Shown here: piece by piece, positions 33,981-43,913 of the stretch
How positions within the stretch are numbered: position 1 is the first letter of the stretch
How the letters are laid out: the number at the start of each line of letters is the position of its first letter
From: Peptostreptococcus russellii
Lineage (GTDB): Bacteria; Bacillota; Clostridia; Peptostreptococcales; Peptostreptococcaceae
Reading direction: 5' to 3'
DNA: 64,000 bases
Assembly (NCBI RefSeq): GCF_003012055.1
Contig: NZ_JYGE01000003.1
Location: 186,001-250,000 of the forward strand
The notes under the pieces: generated by a model
What the model was told of the DNA's origin: nothing
What the model saw: the letters and a program-made list of their open reading frames with translations, nothing else
The model's database searches: none
Translations under genes and position numbers: made by a program

Positions 33981-35214
33981 GGATATTACACCTTCAGAAT
34001 CATATAAATGGAATTACTTAGAGTCGAAGTTTAAGAATCTTTGCTCACTATATGGATATGAAGAAATTAGAACTCCAATATTCGAGAATACAGAACTATT
34101 TCAAAGAGGCGTAGGAGATACGACAGACATTGTTCAAAAGGAGATGTACTCTTTTAAGGATAAGGGAGATAGAAGTATCACTCTAAAGCCTGAGGGAACA
34201 GCAGGTGTTGTGAGAGCCTTCATAGAAAATAAGATGTATGCAGATGCTCAACCAACAAAATTATTTTATATCACACCATGTTTTAGATATGAAAGACCAC
34301 AATCTGGTAGACAGAGACAGTTTCATCAGTTTGGTATAGAAGCGATTGGAAGTGATACACCTTCACTTGATGCAGAGGTTATAGAACTAGCAACTCAATT
34401 TTTAGGGGAAGTAGGTCTAAAAGATTTATCTGTATCTATAAATTCAGTGGGTTGCCCTGTATGTAGGGAAAGCTACAATGAAAAATTAAAAAAATATTTA
34501 GCTAGTAAAGAGGATGTTCTTTGCGACTTATGTAATGAAAGACGTGAAAAAAATCCTATGAGAGTTATAGATTGTAAAAATGAAACTTGTCAGGCTAATA
34601 TTCAGGATATACCTCTTATAGCTGACAATCTATGTGAAGACTGTCAAAATCATTTTGACACTCTTAAGAGTTATCTTGATGAAATGAATATCAAGTATGA
34701 GGTTGACAAAAAGATAGTAAGAGGACTAGACTACTATAAGAGAACTGCTTTTGAGATTATTTCAAATGATTTAGGAAGTCAGTCAACTGTGTGTGGTGGT
34801 GGAAGATATGATGGACTAGTAGAACAGATAGGTGGCCCAGAAGGATTCAGTGGTATAGGATTTGGATTAGGTGTAGAAAGACTATTGTTGACATTAGCAG
34901 CCAATAATATTGAGATAGCTAAGCCAGATAGCACAGATATATTTATAGTTACTATTGGTGATACTGCAAAGCTGAAGGCATTTAATATTTTAAAAGCACT
35001 AAGAAGCAATCATATATCTGCAGATAAGGATCACCTTGATAGAAGTGTAAAAGCTCAGTTTAAGTATTCTAATAAAGTAGATGCAAAATATACAATAGTA
35101 ATTGGCGATGATGAACTTGAAAAAGATGAGGCAACGCTTAAAAATATGAACACTGGTGAACAAAGATTAATTAAGCTAAGTGAACTGGTTGAAGAACTAA
35201 AAAAGGAACTATAA
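33952..35214 (+). CDS. hisS: Histidyl-tRNA synthetase
   Basis: 420 residues, class II. Visible are the N-terminal APRGTKDI, RYERPQSGRQRQFHQFGIEAIG (motif 2 region), the His-specific VRGLDYYKRTAFE, GGGRYDGL and the C-terminal anticodon-binding domain. It charges tRNA-His. The ATG lies inside the end of hemZ with GGGAGGTAG before it. No T-box leader exists, since the start is within hemZ. Confidence 0.97.
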   Translation: MLTKAPRGTKDITPSESYKWNYLESKFKNLCSLYGYEEIRTPIFENTELFQRGVGDTTDIVQKEMYSFKDKGDRSITLKPEGTAGVVRAFIENKMYADAQPTKLFYITPCFRYERPQSGRQRQFHQFGIEAIGSDTPSLDAEVIELATQFLGEVGLKDLSVSINSVGCPVCRESYNEKLKKYLASKEDVLCDLCNERREKNPMRVIDCKNETCQANIQDIPLIADNLCEDCQNHFDTLKSYLDEMNIKYEVDKKIVRGLDYYKRTAFEIISNDLGSQSTVCGGGRYDGLVEQIGGPEGFSGIGFGLGVERLLLTLAANNIEIAKPDSTDIFIVTIGDTAKLKAFNILKALRSNHISADKDHLDRSVKAQFKYSNKVDAKYTIVIGDDELEKDEATLKNMNTGEQRLIKLSELVEELKKEL

Positions 35215-35229
35215 TTCGGAGGTAACTAA

Positions 35230-37023
35230 TTGGATAATTTAAAGGGATTTAAAAGAACTTGTTATGCAGGAGAATTGAGATCTTCTGATATCGGAAAAGA
35301 AGTAATAATAATGGGCTGGGTCCAAAAGAAGAGAAATCTTGGTGGACTTGTATTCGTTGACCTAAGAGATAGAGGCGGAATATCACAGGTTGTATTTGAC
35401 TCTGATGTGAGCCAGGAAGCATTTGAAAAGGCCGAAAAGCTAGGAAGTGAGTACGTAATAGCTGTAAGAGGTAAGGTATGTGAAAGACAGTCTAAAAACC
35501 CAAATATTCCTACAGGAGAAATTGAAATATTCGCTGAAGAACTAAGAGTATTAAATGAGTCTCAGACACCACCAATATATATAAAAGATGATGATGATGT
35601 AAGTGAAGCTTTAAGACTTAAATATAGATATTTAGATCTTAGAAAACCTAAGATGCAGAGAAATTTAATGTTAAGACACAAGGTTGCAAATGTTGTAAGA
35701 AACTATCTATCAGACAATAATTTCTGTGAAATAGAAACACCTTTCCTAGTGAAGCCAACTCCAGAAGGTGCTAGAGATTACTTGGTACCATCTAGAGTGA
35801 ATCCAGGAAGATTTTATGCACTTCCACAGTCTCCTCAGCTATATAAGCAGTTGTTAATGGTTAGTGGAATGGATAGATATTTCCAGATAGTAAAATGTTT
35901 TAGAGATGAAGACCTTAGAGCAGATAGACAGCCAGAATTCACTCAGATAGACTGTGAGATGTCCTTTGTTGAAGAAGAAGATGTTATGACAATGATGGAA
36001 GGTATGTTGAAAAAGATATTCAAAGATGTAATGGATAGAGAGATAAGTATACCTTTCCCAAGAATGACATATGCAGAGGCAATGAGCAGATATGGATCAG
36101 ATAAACCAGATACTAGATACGGATTAGAATTTGTAAATATCACTGATAAGGTTGCAAATTGTGGATTCAAGGTATTTTCAGGATGTGCTAAAGAAGGATA
36201 TTCTGTAAGAGGAATAAATGTTGAAGGTGGAGCAGATGAGTTTACTAGAAAGGGAATTACCCATCTAGAAGATCATGCTAAAACTTATAAAGCAAAGGGA
36301 CTTGCTTGGATGAAAATTACTGATGAAGGCGTAACTTCACCAATAGCAAAGTTCTTTAATGAAGAAGAATTAGATTCAATAATAAAATCAATGAATGCAA
36401 AGGTTGGAGATTTACTTTTATTTGTAGCAGACAAAGATTCAGTTGTATTTGATGCTTTGGGACAGGTGAGAATAGCTGTTGCCAATAAATTAAATCTAGC
36501 TGATAAAAACCAATTTAATATGCTTTGGGTAACTGAATTCCCAATATTTGAAGAAGATGAAGAAAATGGTAGATTTACAGCTATGCACCATCCGTTTACT
36601 TCACCATTAGATGAAGATGTAGATCATTTAGAAAATGGTGATAAGTTAAAACTAAGAGCAAAGGCGTATGATATAGTAATGAATGGATATGAAGTAGGTG
36701 GAGGGTCAATTAGAATATCAGACTCAAATGTTCAGCAAAAGATGTTTAGAGCTCTTGGATTTACAGATGAAGAAGCTTATAACAAGTTTGGTTTCTTAAT
36801 TGATGCATTTAAGTTTGGAACACCACCACATGGTGGATTAGCATTTGGTTTGGATAGACTAGTAATGCTTCTTGCAGGAGCTGATAATATTAGAGAAGTC
36901 ATTGCTTTCCCTAAGAATCAAAATGCAGTTTGTCCAATGACAAATGCACCTTCATTAGCAGAAGATGAACAATTAGAAGAATTAAGCATAAAGATAGATA
37001 TAAACGAAGAAATAGAAGATTAG
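35230..37023 (+). CDS. aspS: Aspartyl-tRNA synthetase, bacterial type
   Basis: 597 residues from TTG 35230 with GGAGGT upstream. An N-terminal OB anticodon domain (to about 110) has VQKKRNLGGLVFVDLRDR; the catalytic core contains TPEGARDYLVPSR, the bacterial GAD insert, and the C-terminal GLAFGLDRLVMLLAG (motif 3). It charges tRNA-Asp and may also charge tRNA-Asn in organisms with GatCAB; this cannot be settled here. It follows hisS by 15 bases. Confidence 0.97.
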   Translation: MDNLKGFKRTCYAGELRSSDIGKEVIIMGWVQKKRNLGGLVFVDLRDRGGISQVVFDSDVSQEAFEKAEKLGSEYVIAVRGKVCERQSKNPNIPTGEIEIFAEELRVLNESQTPPIYIKDDDDVSEALRLKYRYLDLRKPKMQRNLMLRHKVANVVRNYLSDNNFCEIETPFLVKPTPEGARDYLVPSRVNPGRFYALPQSPQLYKQLLMVSGMDRYFQIVKCFRDEDLRADRQPEFTQIDCEMSFVEEEDVMTMMEGMLKKIFKDVMDREISIPFPRMTYAEAMSRYGSDKPDTRYGLEFVNITDKVANCGFKVFSGCAKEGYSVRGINVEGGADEFTRKGITHLEDHAKTYKAKGLAWMKITDEGVTSPIAKFFNEEELDSIIKSMNAKVGDLLLFVADKDSVVFDALGQVRIAVANKLNLADKNQFNMLWVTEFPIFEEDEENGRFTAMHHPFTSPLDEDVDHLENGDKLKLRAKAYDIVMNGYEVGGGSIRISDSNVQQKMFRALGFTDEEAYNKFGFLIDAFKFGTPPHGGLAFGLDRLVMLLAGADNIREVIAFPKNQNAVCPMTNAPSLAEDEQLEELSIKIDINEEIED

Positions 37024-37080
37024 TTTATATAGATCTATTTGCTTTTGTAGCTATAATTATTTTAGAAAAAGAGGTTGCAA

Positions 37081-37539
37081 ATGGATCAGAGAGGATATAT
37101 TGTAGACGTTGTAGACGATAAGACTGCGAAATTTAAGATGCAAAGACAGTCAGCCTGTGCAAAGTGTGGAAAGTGTTTTGGATCAAAAAGTAGTGAGTCA
37201 CAAGATATAGTTGTTGAAGTAGACAATGAGCTAGGTGCGAAAATAGGAGACTATGTTGAAGTAAGTATGGAGCAAATAAACGTTATGAAGGCGATTGGAA
37301 TTGCTTATGGCATACCTTTGATAGCACTATTAGTAGGAACAATAGGATCATACTATGTATTACAGAATTTTGTAGGTGGAGGAAGACTAGAACTTTATAG
37401 TATTGGAGTGGGTCTAGTACTTACTGCACTTGCATATCTAGGAATAAAGCTTAAAGATGCGTCAATTAGAAATAGTAGGAAATATATGCCTACAATAACA
37501 CGCATTATGATAGATTTAAGTACACAAAGTGCAAAATAA
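37081..37539 (+). CDS. RseC/MucC-family membrane protein
   Basis: 152 residues from ATG 37081; the frame could begin at TTG 37075, but that overlaps the AGAGGT ribosome binding site. A Cys cluster CAKCGKC (about 24-30) is followed by two membrane helices (about 72-95 and 105-125). RseC-like proteins are linked to SoxR reduction and to the Rnf electron transport complex; the Cys cluster suggests metal or redox function. It lies 57 bases after aspS and 35 before pta. Confidence 0.85.
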   Translation: MDQRGYIVDVVDDKTAKFKMQRQSACAKCGKCFGSKSSESQDIVVEVDNELGAKIGDYVEVSMEQINVMKAIGIAYGIPLIALLVGTIGSYYVLQNFVGGGRLELYSIGVGLVLTALAYLGIKLKDASIRNSRKYMPTITRIMIDLSTQSAK

Positions 37540-37574
37540 GATTTTGTTACTAAATAAAAATTTGGAGGGAAAAC

Positions 37575-38546
37575 ATGGAATTAATTGATAGCTTAAAAGC
37601 TCAAATTGAAGGTAAAAACGTTAGAATCGTATTACCAGAAGGAACAGAACCTAGAATTATAGAGGCTGCTTCTAGACTACATAAGGAAGGAATACTAGTA
37701 CCAGTATTAGTTGGTAGTGTTGATGCTGTTAAGGCTGTTGCTAATGAAAAGAATATAGATTTAGATGGAGTTGAAATACTTGACCCAGCAAACTATGATG
37801 AATTTGACGCTATGGTTGCAGCTTTTGTAGAAAGAAGAAAGGGCAAGGCTACAGAAGAAGATGCTAGAAAGAAACTTTTAGATGAAAACTATTTCGGAAC
37901 AATGCTTACATATATGGGTAAGGTTGACGGTATGGTAAGTGGTGCAGTTCACTCAACTGGTGATACTGTTAGACCAGCTCTACAGATAATAAAGACTAAG
38001 CCAGGGGTATCTAGAACTAGTGGTGCCTTTGTAATGATAAAGGAAGACACTAAGTATATATTTGGTGACTGTGCTATAAATATAGAACTAGATGCTGAAG
38101 GTCTAGCAGGTGTAGCTGTAGAAAGCGCAAAGACTGCTAAGATGTTTGGAATAGATCCAAAGGTAGCAATGTTAAGTTTCTCTACTAAGGGATCAGCAAA
38201 GCATGATCTTGCAACTAAGGTTGAAGAAGCAACTAAGTTAGCTCATGAATTAGACCCAGAATTAGCTTTAGATGGTGAATTACAGTTTGATGCTGCTATA
38301 GTAGAATCAGTTGGACAGCAGAAGGCTCCAGGATCTAAGGTAGCAGGTAATGCAAATGTATTTATATTCCCTTCTCTAGAAGCTGGTAATATAGGATACA
38401 AGATTGCTCAGAGATTAGGTGGATTTGAAGCTTTAGGTCCAATACTTCAGGGATTAAACAAGCCTATAACTGACCTATCAAGAGGTTGTAATGCTGAAGA
38501 TGTATATAAGTTAAGTATAATAACTGCTTGTCAGAGCGTTATATAA
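37575..38546 (+). CDS. pta: Phosphate acetyltransferase
   Basis: 323 residues, the short single-domain form. VLPEGTEPRI near the N-terminus, STGDTVRPALQIIK (about 132-145) and the C-terminal NVFIFPSLEAGNIGYKIAQR are characteristic. It interconverts acetyl-CoA and acetyl phosphate for ATP generation with acetate kinase, a central fermentation step. GGAGGG precedes the ATG. No ackA gene is adjacent. A strong terminator closes the housekeeping run here. Confidence 0.95.
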   Translation: MELIDSLKAQIEGKNVRIVLPEGTEPRIIEAASRLHKEGILVPVLVGSVDAVKAVANEKNIDLDGVEILDPANYDEFDAMVAAFVERRKGKATEEDARKKLLDENYFGTMLTYMGKVDGMVSGAVHSTGDTVRPALQIIKTKPGVSRTSGAFVMIKEDTKYIFGDCAINIELDAEGLAGVAVESAKTAKMFGIDPKVAMLSFSTKGSAKHDLATKVEEATKLAHELDPELALDGELQFDAAIVESVGQQKAPGSKVAGNANVFIFPSLEAGNIGYKIAQRLGGFEALGPILQGLNKPITDLSRGCNAEDVYKLSIITACQSVI

Positions 38547-38556
38547 TTTAATATCT

Positions 38557-38587
38557 AAACAGTACCCCTAGGGGTACTGTTTTTTTA
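38557..38587 (+). terminator. Terminator after pta
   Basis: AAACAGTACCCC (38557-38568), a TA loop and GGGGTACTGTTT (38571-38582) are followed by T residues. Confidence 0.93.
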
Positions 38588-38859
38588 TATAAATATATTT
38601 TATAATTTTTACTTTTGAGAGTATGAATAAGTAAAATATACCATAAAAAACAAAATCTTCAATCATAAAAAATATAAAAAGAGCATTTAAAAGAAAAAAG
38701 TTAGTACTTATTAGTATTTTTCAGAAAAAATTAACTAAGTAATAACACATTCTAAAATCGGCTCAAAATAGTAGTTAATTTATGTTATAATATAAGAGGT
38801 TAACTTATGAAGATTTTTAGTTAAAATATATTTTGAGAAATAGGACAGGTTAGAAATTT
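38588..38859. other. Intergenic region before the polysaccharide cluster
   Basis: About 270 bases without a gene. An extended -10 element TATGTTATAAT lies at 38781-38791, with a leader of about 60 bases before the first start codon. No clear -35 box or riboswitch is seen. Confidence 0.5.
38781..38791 (+). promoter_or_regulatory. Extended -10 promoter of the polysaccharide operon
   Basis: TATGTTATAAT, the same string as before the Cof-type phosphatase (12272) and tldD (55001). No -35 hexamer is found 16-18 bases upstream. All genes from 38860 to 50297 could be read from here, since no terminator is seen between them. Confidence 0.5.
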
Positions 38860-40068
38860 ATGGGAATTAAAAATAAATTGGAAAAAATTGCCAGATTAGC
38901 TATGCAGTCTGTCAATATGATATACTATAATTTTAAGGCAAAAGCATACAAAAATGATTCCAAGTATAGGGACCTTTGGATAATATCTGAAAGAGGTACA
39001 GAGGCTAAGGATAATGGCTTTTGCTTTTTTGAATACCTTTGTAAGAATCATCCAGAAATAAATGCAAGGTATGTAATTGATAAAAAAGCAGCCGGAGAGG
39101 ATTATAAAAAGCTTCTTCCATATGAAGATAGATTGATAGAATATGGTGGAGAAGAGCACAAGATAGCCTATATTTTGGCCAGCCATGCAATATCGTCTCA
39201 TGCAGGTTTTTTAGAGCCTTGGAGCTATAGATTATACAAGCTTTTACTTGATAGAAATGATAAAAAAATATTTGTATTTTTACAACATGGTGTGATTTTA
39301 CATGACCTTAGTGATTTTGTATCAAAGGAAAAAATAAGAGCAGATCTATTCATAACTACGACGAAAAGAGAGTTTGAATCTATATCATCAGATATATATG
39401 GATATAATGATGGAGAAGTTGTTCAAACAGGAATTGCAAGATATGACAAACTTAATGAATTTAAATTGAAAAATGAAATACTGATAATGCCTACTTGGAG
39501 AGAAAGTATTATTACTCCATCGTATAAAAAAAGTGATAAGAGAGATGTTGATTTATTTATTAATAGTGAATACTATAAGAGATTTAATTCACTTATAAAT
39601 AATAAGCGTTTAGAGTCTGCTTTAAAAAAGAACAATATAAAGTTGGTGTTTTATCCTCACTATGAAATACAGCCATATTTGCAGTGTTTTAAGAAGTTAA
39701 ATAGTGAGCTGATACTAGCTTCAAAGGAAGAATATGATGTTCAGGGGCTTTTGAAAAGTTCAAAGGCTTTGGTTACAGATTTTTCTTCAATACAATTTGA
39801 CTTTGCCTATATGAGAAAGCCACAAGTATACTATCAATTTGATTCTATAGAAGAGCATTATAAGATGGGTTATTTTGAATATGACCGCGATGGATTTGGT
39901 CCAGTCTATGATAAAGAGGAAGAAGTCGTTGACTATTTAATAGAATTGATGGAAAGTAACTTTGAAATAGAAAAAAAGTATCTTGAGAGAATCAATAAAG
40001 ATTTCAATATTAGAGATTCACACAATTGTGATAGAATATTTGATGAAATAATGAAGATAAAAAAATAA
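38860..40068 (+). CDS. CDP-glycerol glycerophosphotransferase-family protein
   Basis: 402 residues. It matches the TagB/TagF family: SERGTEAKDNG near the start, LQHGVILHD (about 140-148), and VTDFSSIQFDFAYMRKPQVYY (about 305-325), the nucleotide-binding end. Such enzymes transfer glycerol phosphate or ribitol phosphate from CDP-alcohols to lipid-linked sugar acceptors, giving teichoic-acid-like polymers on the cytoplasmic side. It is first in the polysaccharide operon. Which alcohol phosphate is used is not evident, and no CDP-glycerol synthase gene is in the window. Confidence 0.85.
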   Translation: MGIKNKLEKIARLAMQSVNMIYYNFKAKAYKNDSKYRDLWIISERGTEAKDNGFCFFEYLCKNHPEINARYVIDKKAAGEDYKKLLPYEDRLIEYGGEEHKIAYILASHAISSHAGFLEPWSYRLYKLLLDRNDKKIFVFLQHGVILHDLSDFVSKEKIRADLFITTTKREFESISSDIYGYNDGEVVQTGIARYDKLNEFKLKNEILIMPTWRESIITPSYKKSDKRDVDLFINSEYYKRFNSLINNKRLESALKKNNIKLVFYPHYEIQPYLQCFKKLNSELILASKEEYDVQGLLKSSKALVTDFSSIQFDFAYMRKPQVYYQFDSIEEHYKMGYFEYDRDGFGPVYDKEEEVVDYLIELMESNFEIEKKYLERINKDFNIRDSHNCDRIFDEIMKIKK

Positions 40069-40111
40069 ATTAGAAAAAATGAAATAGATTTAAAAAGAAA
40101 GAGGAGATTAT

Positions 40112-41416
40112 ATGAGGATTGCTATTGCTGGAACAGGATATGTCGGCCTAGTGACTGGCGTATGTTTAGCACATAAGGGCATTCATAATGTCGTTTGTGT
40201 TGATGTAGACGAAGAAAGAATTGAAAAGTTAAAAAGAGGCGAATCTCCAATATATGAAAAAGATTTGGAAGAATTGTTGATAGATAGCCTAGAAAAAGAG
40301 AGTATAGAGTTTAGTAGTGACAGTAAGTCTGCCTATGAGGATGCAGACGTGATTTTTATAGCTGTAGGAACACCTGAAAGATCAGACGGCTCAGCCAATT
40401 TAGAATATATCAAGCAAGTAGCACGTCAGATAGCAAACTTTGCTCAAAAGGATTGTTTGGTAGTAATTAAATCAACTGTTCCAGTTGGAACGAATGAAGA
40501 AATTGAAAACTATATAAAAACACACCTTAAAAATAATATTTGGGTGGAACTTGCTTCTAATCCAGAGTTTTTGGCGCAAGGAACTGCTGTGAAAGATACA
40601 CTACATGCATCAAGAATAGTAATAGGAGCAGAAAGTCATAGAGCCAGAGAAATACTTGAAAAGGTATATGAAGGTTTTGAATCTCCAAAAGTAATTACAA
40701 ATAGAAACTCTGCAGAGATGATTAAGTATGCCTCAAATGATTTTTTGGCTCTTAAGATATCTTATATGAGTGATATAGCAAATCTGTGTGAAATAGTTGG
40801 AGCAAATGTTGAAGATGTAGCTCACGGTATGAGTTTTGATGATAGAATTGGATCTAAATTTTTAAGAGCAGGTATAGGATATGGTGGTTCTTGTTTTCCA
40901 AAGGATACAAAGGCACTTCACTGGCTATCAAACTCAAATGGATATGAGCTTAAAACTATAAGTGCTGCAATTGAAGTAAATGAAGCTCAAAAGTTAAAAC
41001 TTATAAGAAAAGCAGCTCAAGAGATAGATAACTTTGATGGATTAAAGGTTGCTGTTTTGGGAGTGACGTATAAGCCAGGAACAGATGACTTAAGAGAGGC
41101 ACCATCAATTGTAAATATCAATAATTTACTGGAAAGAAATGCCTCTGTATATGCGTATGATCCAGTTGGTTTAGATAATGCAAGAAAAATTTATGATGAT
41201 AAAATAAATTACTGTGATAACATAGAAGAAGCTCTTAAAGATGCAGATATGTGTTTTATAATGACTGAATGGGAAGACATTAAATCTATAAAGCCTGAAG
41301 AATTTTTGGAATTAATGAATGAAGCGCTTATATATGATGGAAGAAATTGCTATGATCCAAAGGTTATGGCAGATAATAATATCAAGTACTATTCTATAGG
41401 TAGAGCAAGTTACTAA
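40112..41416 (+). CDS. ugd: UDP-glucose 6-dehydrogenase
   Basis: 434 residues. The Rossmann start IAGTGYVGLVTGVCLA, EFLAQGTAVKDT, and the catalytic Cys segment GYGGSCFPKDTKAL (about 250-263) are those of UDP-glucose dehydrogenases of the TuaD/Ugd type. It oxidises UDP-glucose to UDP-glucuronate with NAD. AGAGGAG precedes the ATG. Together with wecB and wecC it implies a polymer with two different uronic acids. UDP-Glc specificity is inferred from motif type. Confidence 0.87.
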   Translation: MRIAIAGTGYVGLVTGVCLAHKGIHNVVCVDVDEERIEKLKRGESPIYEKDLEELLIDSLEKESIEFSSDSKSAYEDADVIFIAVGTPERSDGSANLEYIKQVARQIANFAQKDCLVVIKSTVPVGTNEEIENYIKTHLKNNIWVELASNPEFLAQGTAVKDTLHASRIVIGAESHRAREILEKVYEGFESPKVITNRNSAEMIKYASNDFLALKISYMSDIANLCEIVGANVEDVAHGMSFDDRIGSKFLRAGIGYGGSCFPKDTKALHWLSNSNGYELKTISAAIEVNEAQKLKLIRKAAQEIDNFDGLKVAVLGVTYKPGTDDLREAPSIVNINNLLERNASVYAYDPVGLDNARKIYDDKINYCDNIEEALKDADMCFIMTEWEDIKSIKPEEFLELMNEALIYDGRNCYDPKVMADNNIKYYSIGRASY

Positions 41417-41438
41417 AAAGTGGAAGAGGAAATATATA

Positions 41439-42596
41439 ATGAATGTATTAATAATAAGAAATGCTGAAGCAAGTACAAATGCAAATATTCGTAGGGTGGT
41501 TTCAGCTCTTTTATCAGCTGGACATAAGCCTATTATTTTATCTAGGGCAAGAATCTGCCAAGAAGATGAGCCTGTATATATGAAAAAAGATATATTAATT
41601 GACGGTGTTAGAGTAGACAACTTCGAACTTCAATTAAAAGGTAAAACTGAAAAGGGTCTAAAGAATATAACAACAGTGTATACATATATAAAGACCGTAA
41701 CAAGATGGATGATGGAAAATATAGATAGCTTTGATGCCATACATGCCTTTGACTTAGATAGTGGGCTAGCTGCTCATAAACTTGCTGGCAAAAAATACTT
41801 TATTTATCATATAGCAGATTTTTATGCAGATAGTAGAGCAAAAATACCAAAGGTTCTAAAAGATATGATTAAAAAGATGGAGTTTGATCTTATAAAAAAC
41901 GCTGATCATACAATAATATGCACAGATGAAAGAAGAAAGCAAATAGAGGGTTCTAAGCCTAAAAAGCTTAGTGTTGTATATAACTCCCCAAGTATAGACA
42001 AAGAAATAAGAGAAAAATTAAATGAGAATATAAATAAAAAACCAAGTGAAATGAAGAAGTTGAAGCTTTCTTACATAGGTATGCTTTCAAAAAGAAGATT
42101 TATTGATACTGCCTTAGAAGTAATATCAGAGTTTGATGATGTTGAACTAACACTTGCTGGAAGTGGCGACTTGGTGGATATGAGCAAGGAATATGCAGAT
42201 AAATATAAAAATATACATTATCTTGGTCAAATTCCTTATGAGAAAACTTTCGATATATATAAAGATTGTAACCTTATGTTTGCTATTTATAATCCAAATA
42301 TAAACAATCATAAGTATTCTGCTGCAAATAAGATTTATGAGGCAATGCTTTTAAAGAAGCCTATAGTAGTTGCAAAGAATACATCTATGGATGAGATAGT
42401 TGATAAGCATGATATTGGATTTAGCATTGATTATTCAAAGGAAAGTTTTAGAGACTTGATAGAAAAATTAAGAAATAATTTAAATATATTGGATGAAAAA
42501 TCCGACAATATGGAAGCTGTATATGAGGACTACTCTTGGGAAAAAATGAAAGAAAGACTAGTTAATATATATGCTGAATTAGGAGATGAAAATTAA
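41439..42596 (+). CDS. Glycosyltransferase, GT4-like
   Basis: 385 residues, soluble. The C-terminal half has LSYIGMLSKRRFIDTALE, LTLAGSGD and AANKIYEAMLLKKPIV, the usual GT4/GT-B donor-site pattern. The N-terminal half (IRNAEASTNANIRRV) is the acceptor domain. It likely adds one sugar to the lipid-linked repeat in the cytoplasm. It is in the operon between ugd and wecC, with only two bases before the latter. Donor and acceptor are unknown. Confidence 0.83.
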   Translation: MNVLIIRNAEASTNANIRRVVSALLSAGHKPIILSRARICQEDEPVYMKKDILIDGVRVDNFELQLKGKTEKGLKNITTVYTYIKTVTRWMMENIDSFDAIHAFDLDSGLAAHKLAGKKYFIYHIADFYADSRAKIPKVLKDMIKKMEFDLIKNADHTIICTDERRKQIEGSKPKKLSVVYNSPSIDKEIREKLNENINKKPSEMKKLKLSYIGMLSKRRFIDTALEVISEFDDVELTLAGSGDLVDMSKEYADKYKNIHYLGQIPYEKTFDIYKDCNLMFAIYNPNINNHKYSAANKIYEAMLLKKPIVVAKNTSMDEIVDKHDIGFSIDYSKESFRDLIEKLRNNLNILDEKSDNMEAVYEDYSWEKMKERLVNIYAELGDEN

Positions 42597-42598
42597 AT

Positions 42599-43807
42599 AT
42601 GGTAAATGTGGTTGGTTTGGGCTATATAGGACTTCCTACATCTTTGATGCTTGCTGCACATGGAATAGAAGTTGTGGGAACCGATGTAAATATAGATATA
42701 GTTAAAAAATTAAAAAATAAAGAAATAACATTTAAAGAAGAAGGTTTAGAAGAACTTCTTGATAAAGCAATTGAAAAAGGAATAGTATTTAGCAATGAAT
42801 ATCAAAGCTTTGATTATTATATAATTGCAGTGCCTACTCCATATGACTCTATTACAAAGAGAGTGGACACTATATATCTTAAAAAAGCAGTAGAGTCAGT
42901 ACTGAAAGTATGTAATGAGAATGCTACAATTATAGTTGAGTCAACTGTATCTCCTGGAACAATTGATAGAGTAGTAAGGCCTATTGTAAGTTCTAGCCAT
43001 AAAAAATGTAATATAGTGCATGCTCCTGAAAGAATACTTCCAGGAAATATGCTATATGAGTTGGAAAATAATTCGAGAACAATCGGTGCAGATTCAAAAG
43101 AAGTAGCAAAAAAAGTAAAGAAAATATATGAATCATTTTGTAAGGGTGAAATAGTTATAACTGATATAAGAACTGCTGAAATGACAAAAGTGGTAGAAAA
43201 TACATATAGAGATATTAATATTGCTTTTGCAAATGAACTGGCCAAAATATGCAGATATGACAATATGGATGTATATGAAATAATAAAAATAGCAAATAGA
43301 CATCCTAGAGTAAATATATTAAGCCCTGGGCCTGGAGTAGGTGGGCATTGTATATCAGTAGATCCTTGGTTTTTAGTTGGTGACTATCCAAAGCTTTCAG
43401 AACTTATATCTACTGCTAGGCATATAAATGATTCGATGCCGCTATATGTAATTGATAGAATTAAAGAAATAATGGACAATAACGATATAAAATCATTTTC
43501 TGATGTAGGTCTATATGGATTAACATATAAACCAAATGTAGATGACACAAGAGAATCACCAACTATTCAGTTATTGAATAACTTGGATGAAGATAGCAGA
43601 GATAAAATAAAAATATATGATCCAATGATTCAAAAAAAGATGTACAAAAGTCAGGTAGAAGATCTACAGGATTTTATCGATGATATAAAGCTTCTTGTGG
43701 TAATGGTTGATCATAGAGAAATACTTGAATCAGAAAAAATCTTAGAAAATAAAATAATATTAGACACTAAAAATGTAATAAAAAGCTTACCAACATATAA
43801 ATTATAA
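42599..43807 (+). CDS. wecC: UDP-N-acetyl-D-mannosamine dehydrogenase (WecC type)
   Basis: 402 residues. VVGLGYIGLPTSLMLA at the start, HAPERILPGN (about 140-149) and GPGVGGHCISVDPWFLV (about 243-259) with the catalytic Cys mark the WecC/WbpA branch, distinct from the Ugd at 40112. It oxidises UDP-ManNAc to UDP-ManNAcA, the product expected from the neighbouring wecB step. It begins two bases after the upstream stop. WbpA-like UDP-GlcNAc dehydrogenase is the main alternative. Confidence 0.87.
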   Translation: MVNVVGLGYIGLPTSLMLAAHGIEVVGTDVNIDIVKKLKNKEITFKEEGLEELLDKAIEKGIVFSNEYQSFDYYIIAVPTPYDSITKRVDTIYLKKAVESVLKVCNENATIIVESTVSPGTIDRVVRPIVSSSHKKCNIVHAPERILPGNMLYELENNSRTIGADSKEVAKKVKKIYESFCKGEIVITDIRTAEMTKVVENTYRDINIAFANELAKICRYDNMDVYEIIKIANRHPRVNILSPGPGVGGHCISVDPWFLVGDYPKLSELISTARHINDSMPLYVIDRIKEIMDNNDIKSFSDVGLYGLTYKPNVDDTRESPTIQLLNNLDEDSRDKIKIYDPMIQKKMYKSQVEDLQDFIDDIKLLVVMVDHREILESEKILENKIILDTKNVIKSLPTYKL

Positions 43808-43913
43808 ATATAGCTAGAAGTATTATTTATAGTTTAAGCACCAAATAAAATTGTGTTGAAATATGTTAGAGAATCGAATTTTTAATTTTGGTGTCAAAAT
43901 GTGAGGTAAATAT

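Noticed and set aside
33952-35229. Possible T-box leader before hisS or aspS
   Set aside because: hisS starts inside hemZ and aspS starts 15 bases after hisS, which leaves no room for a leader; no T-box sequence is present.
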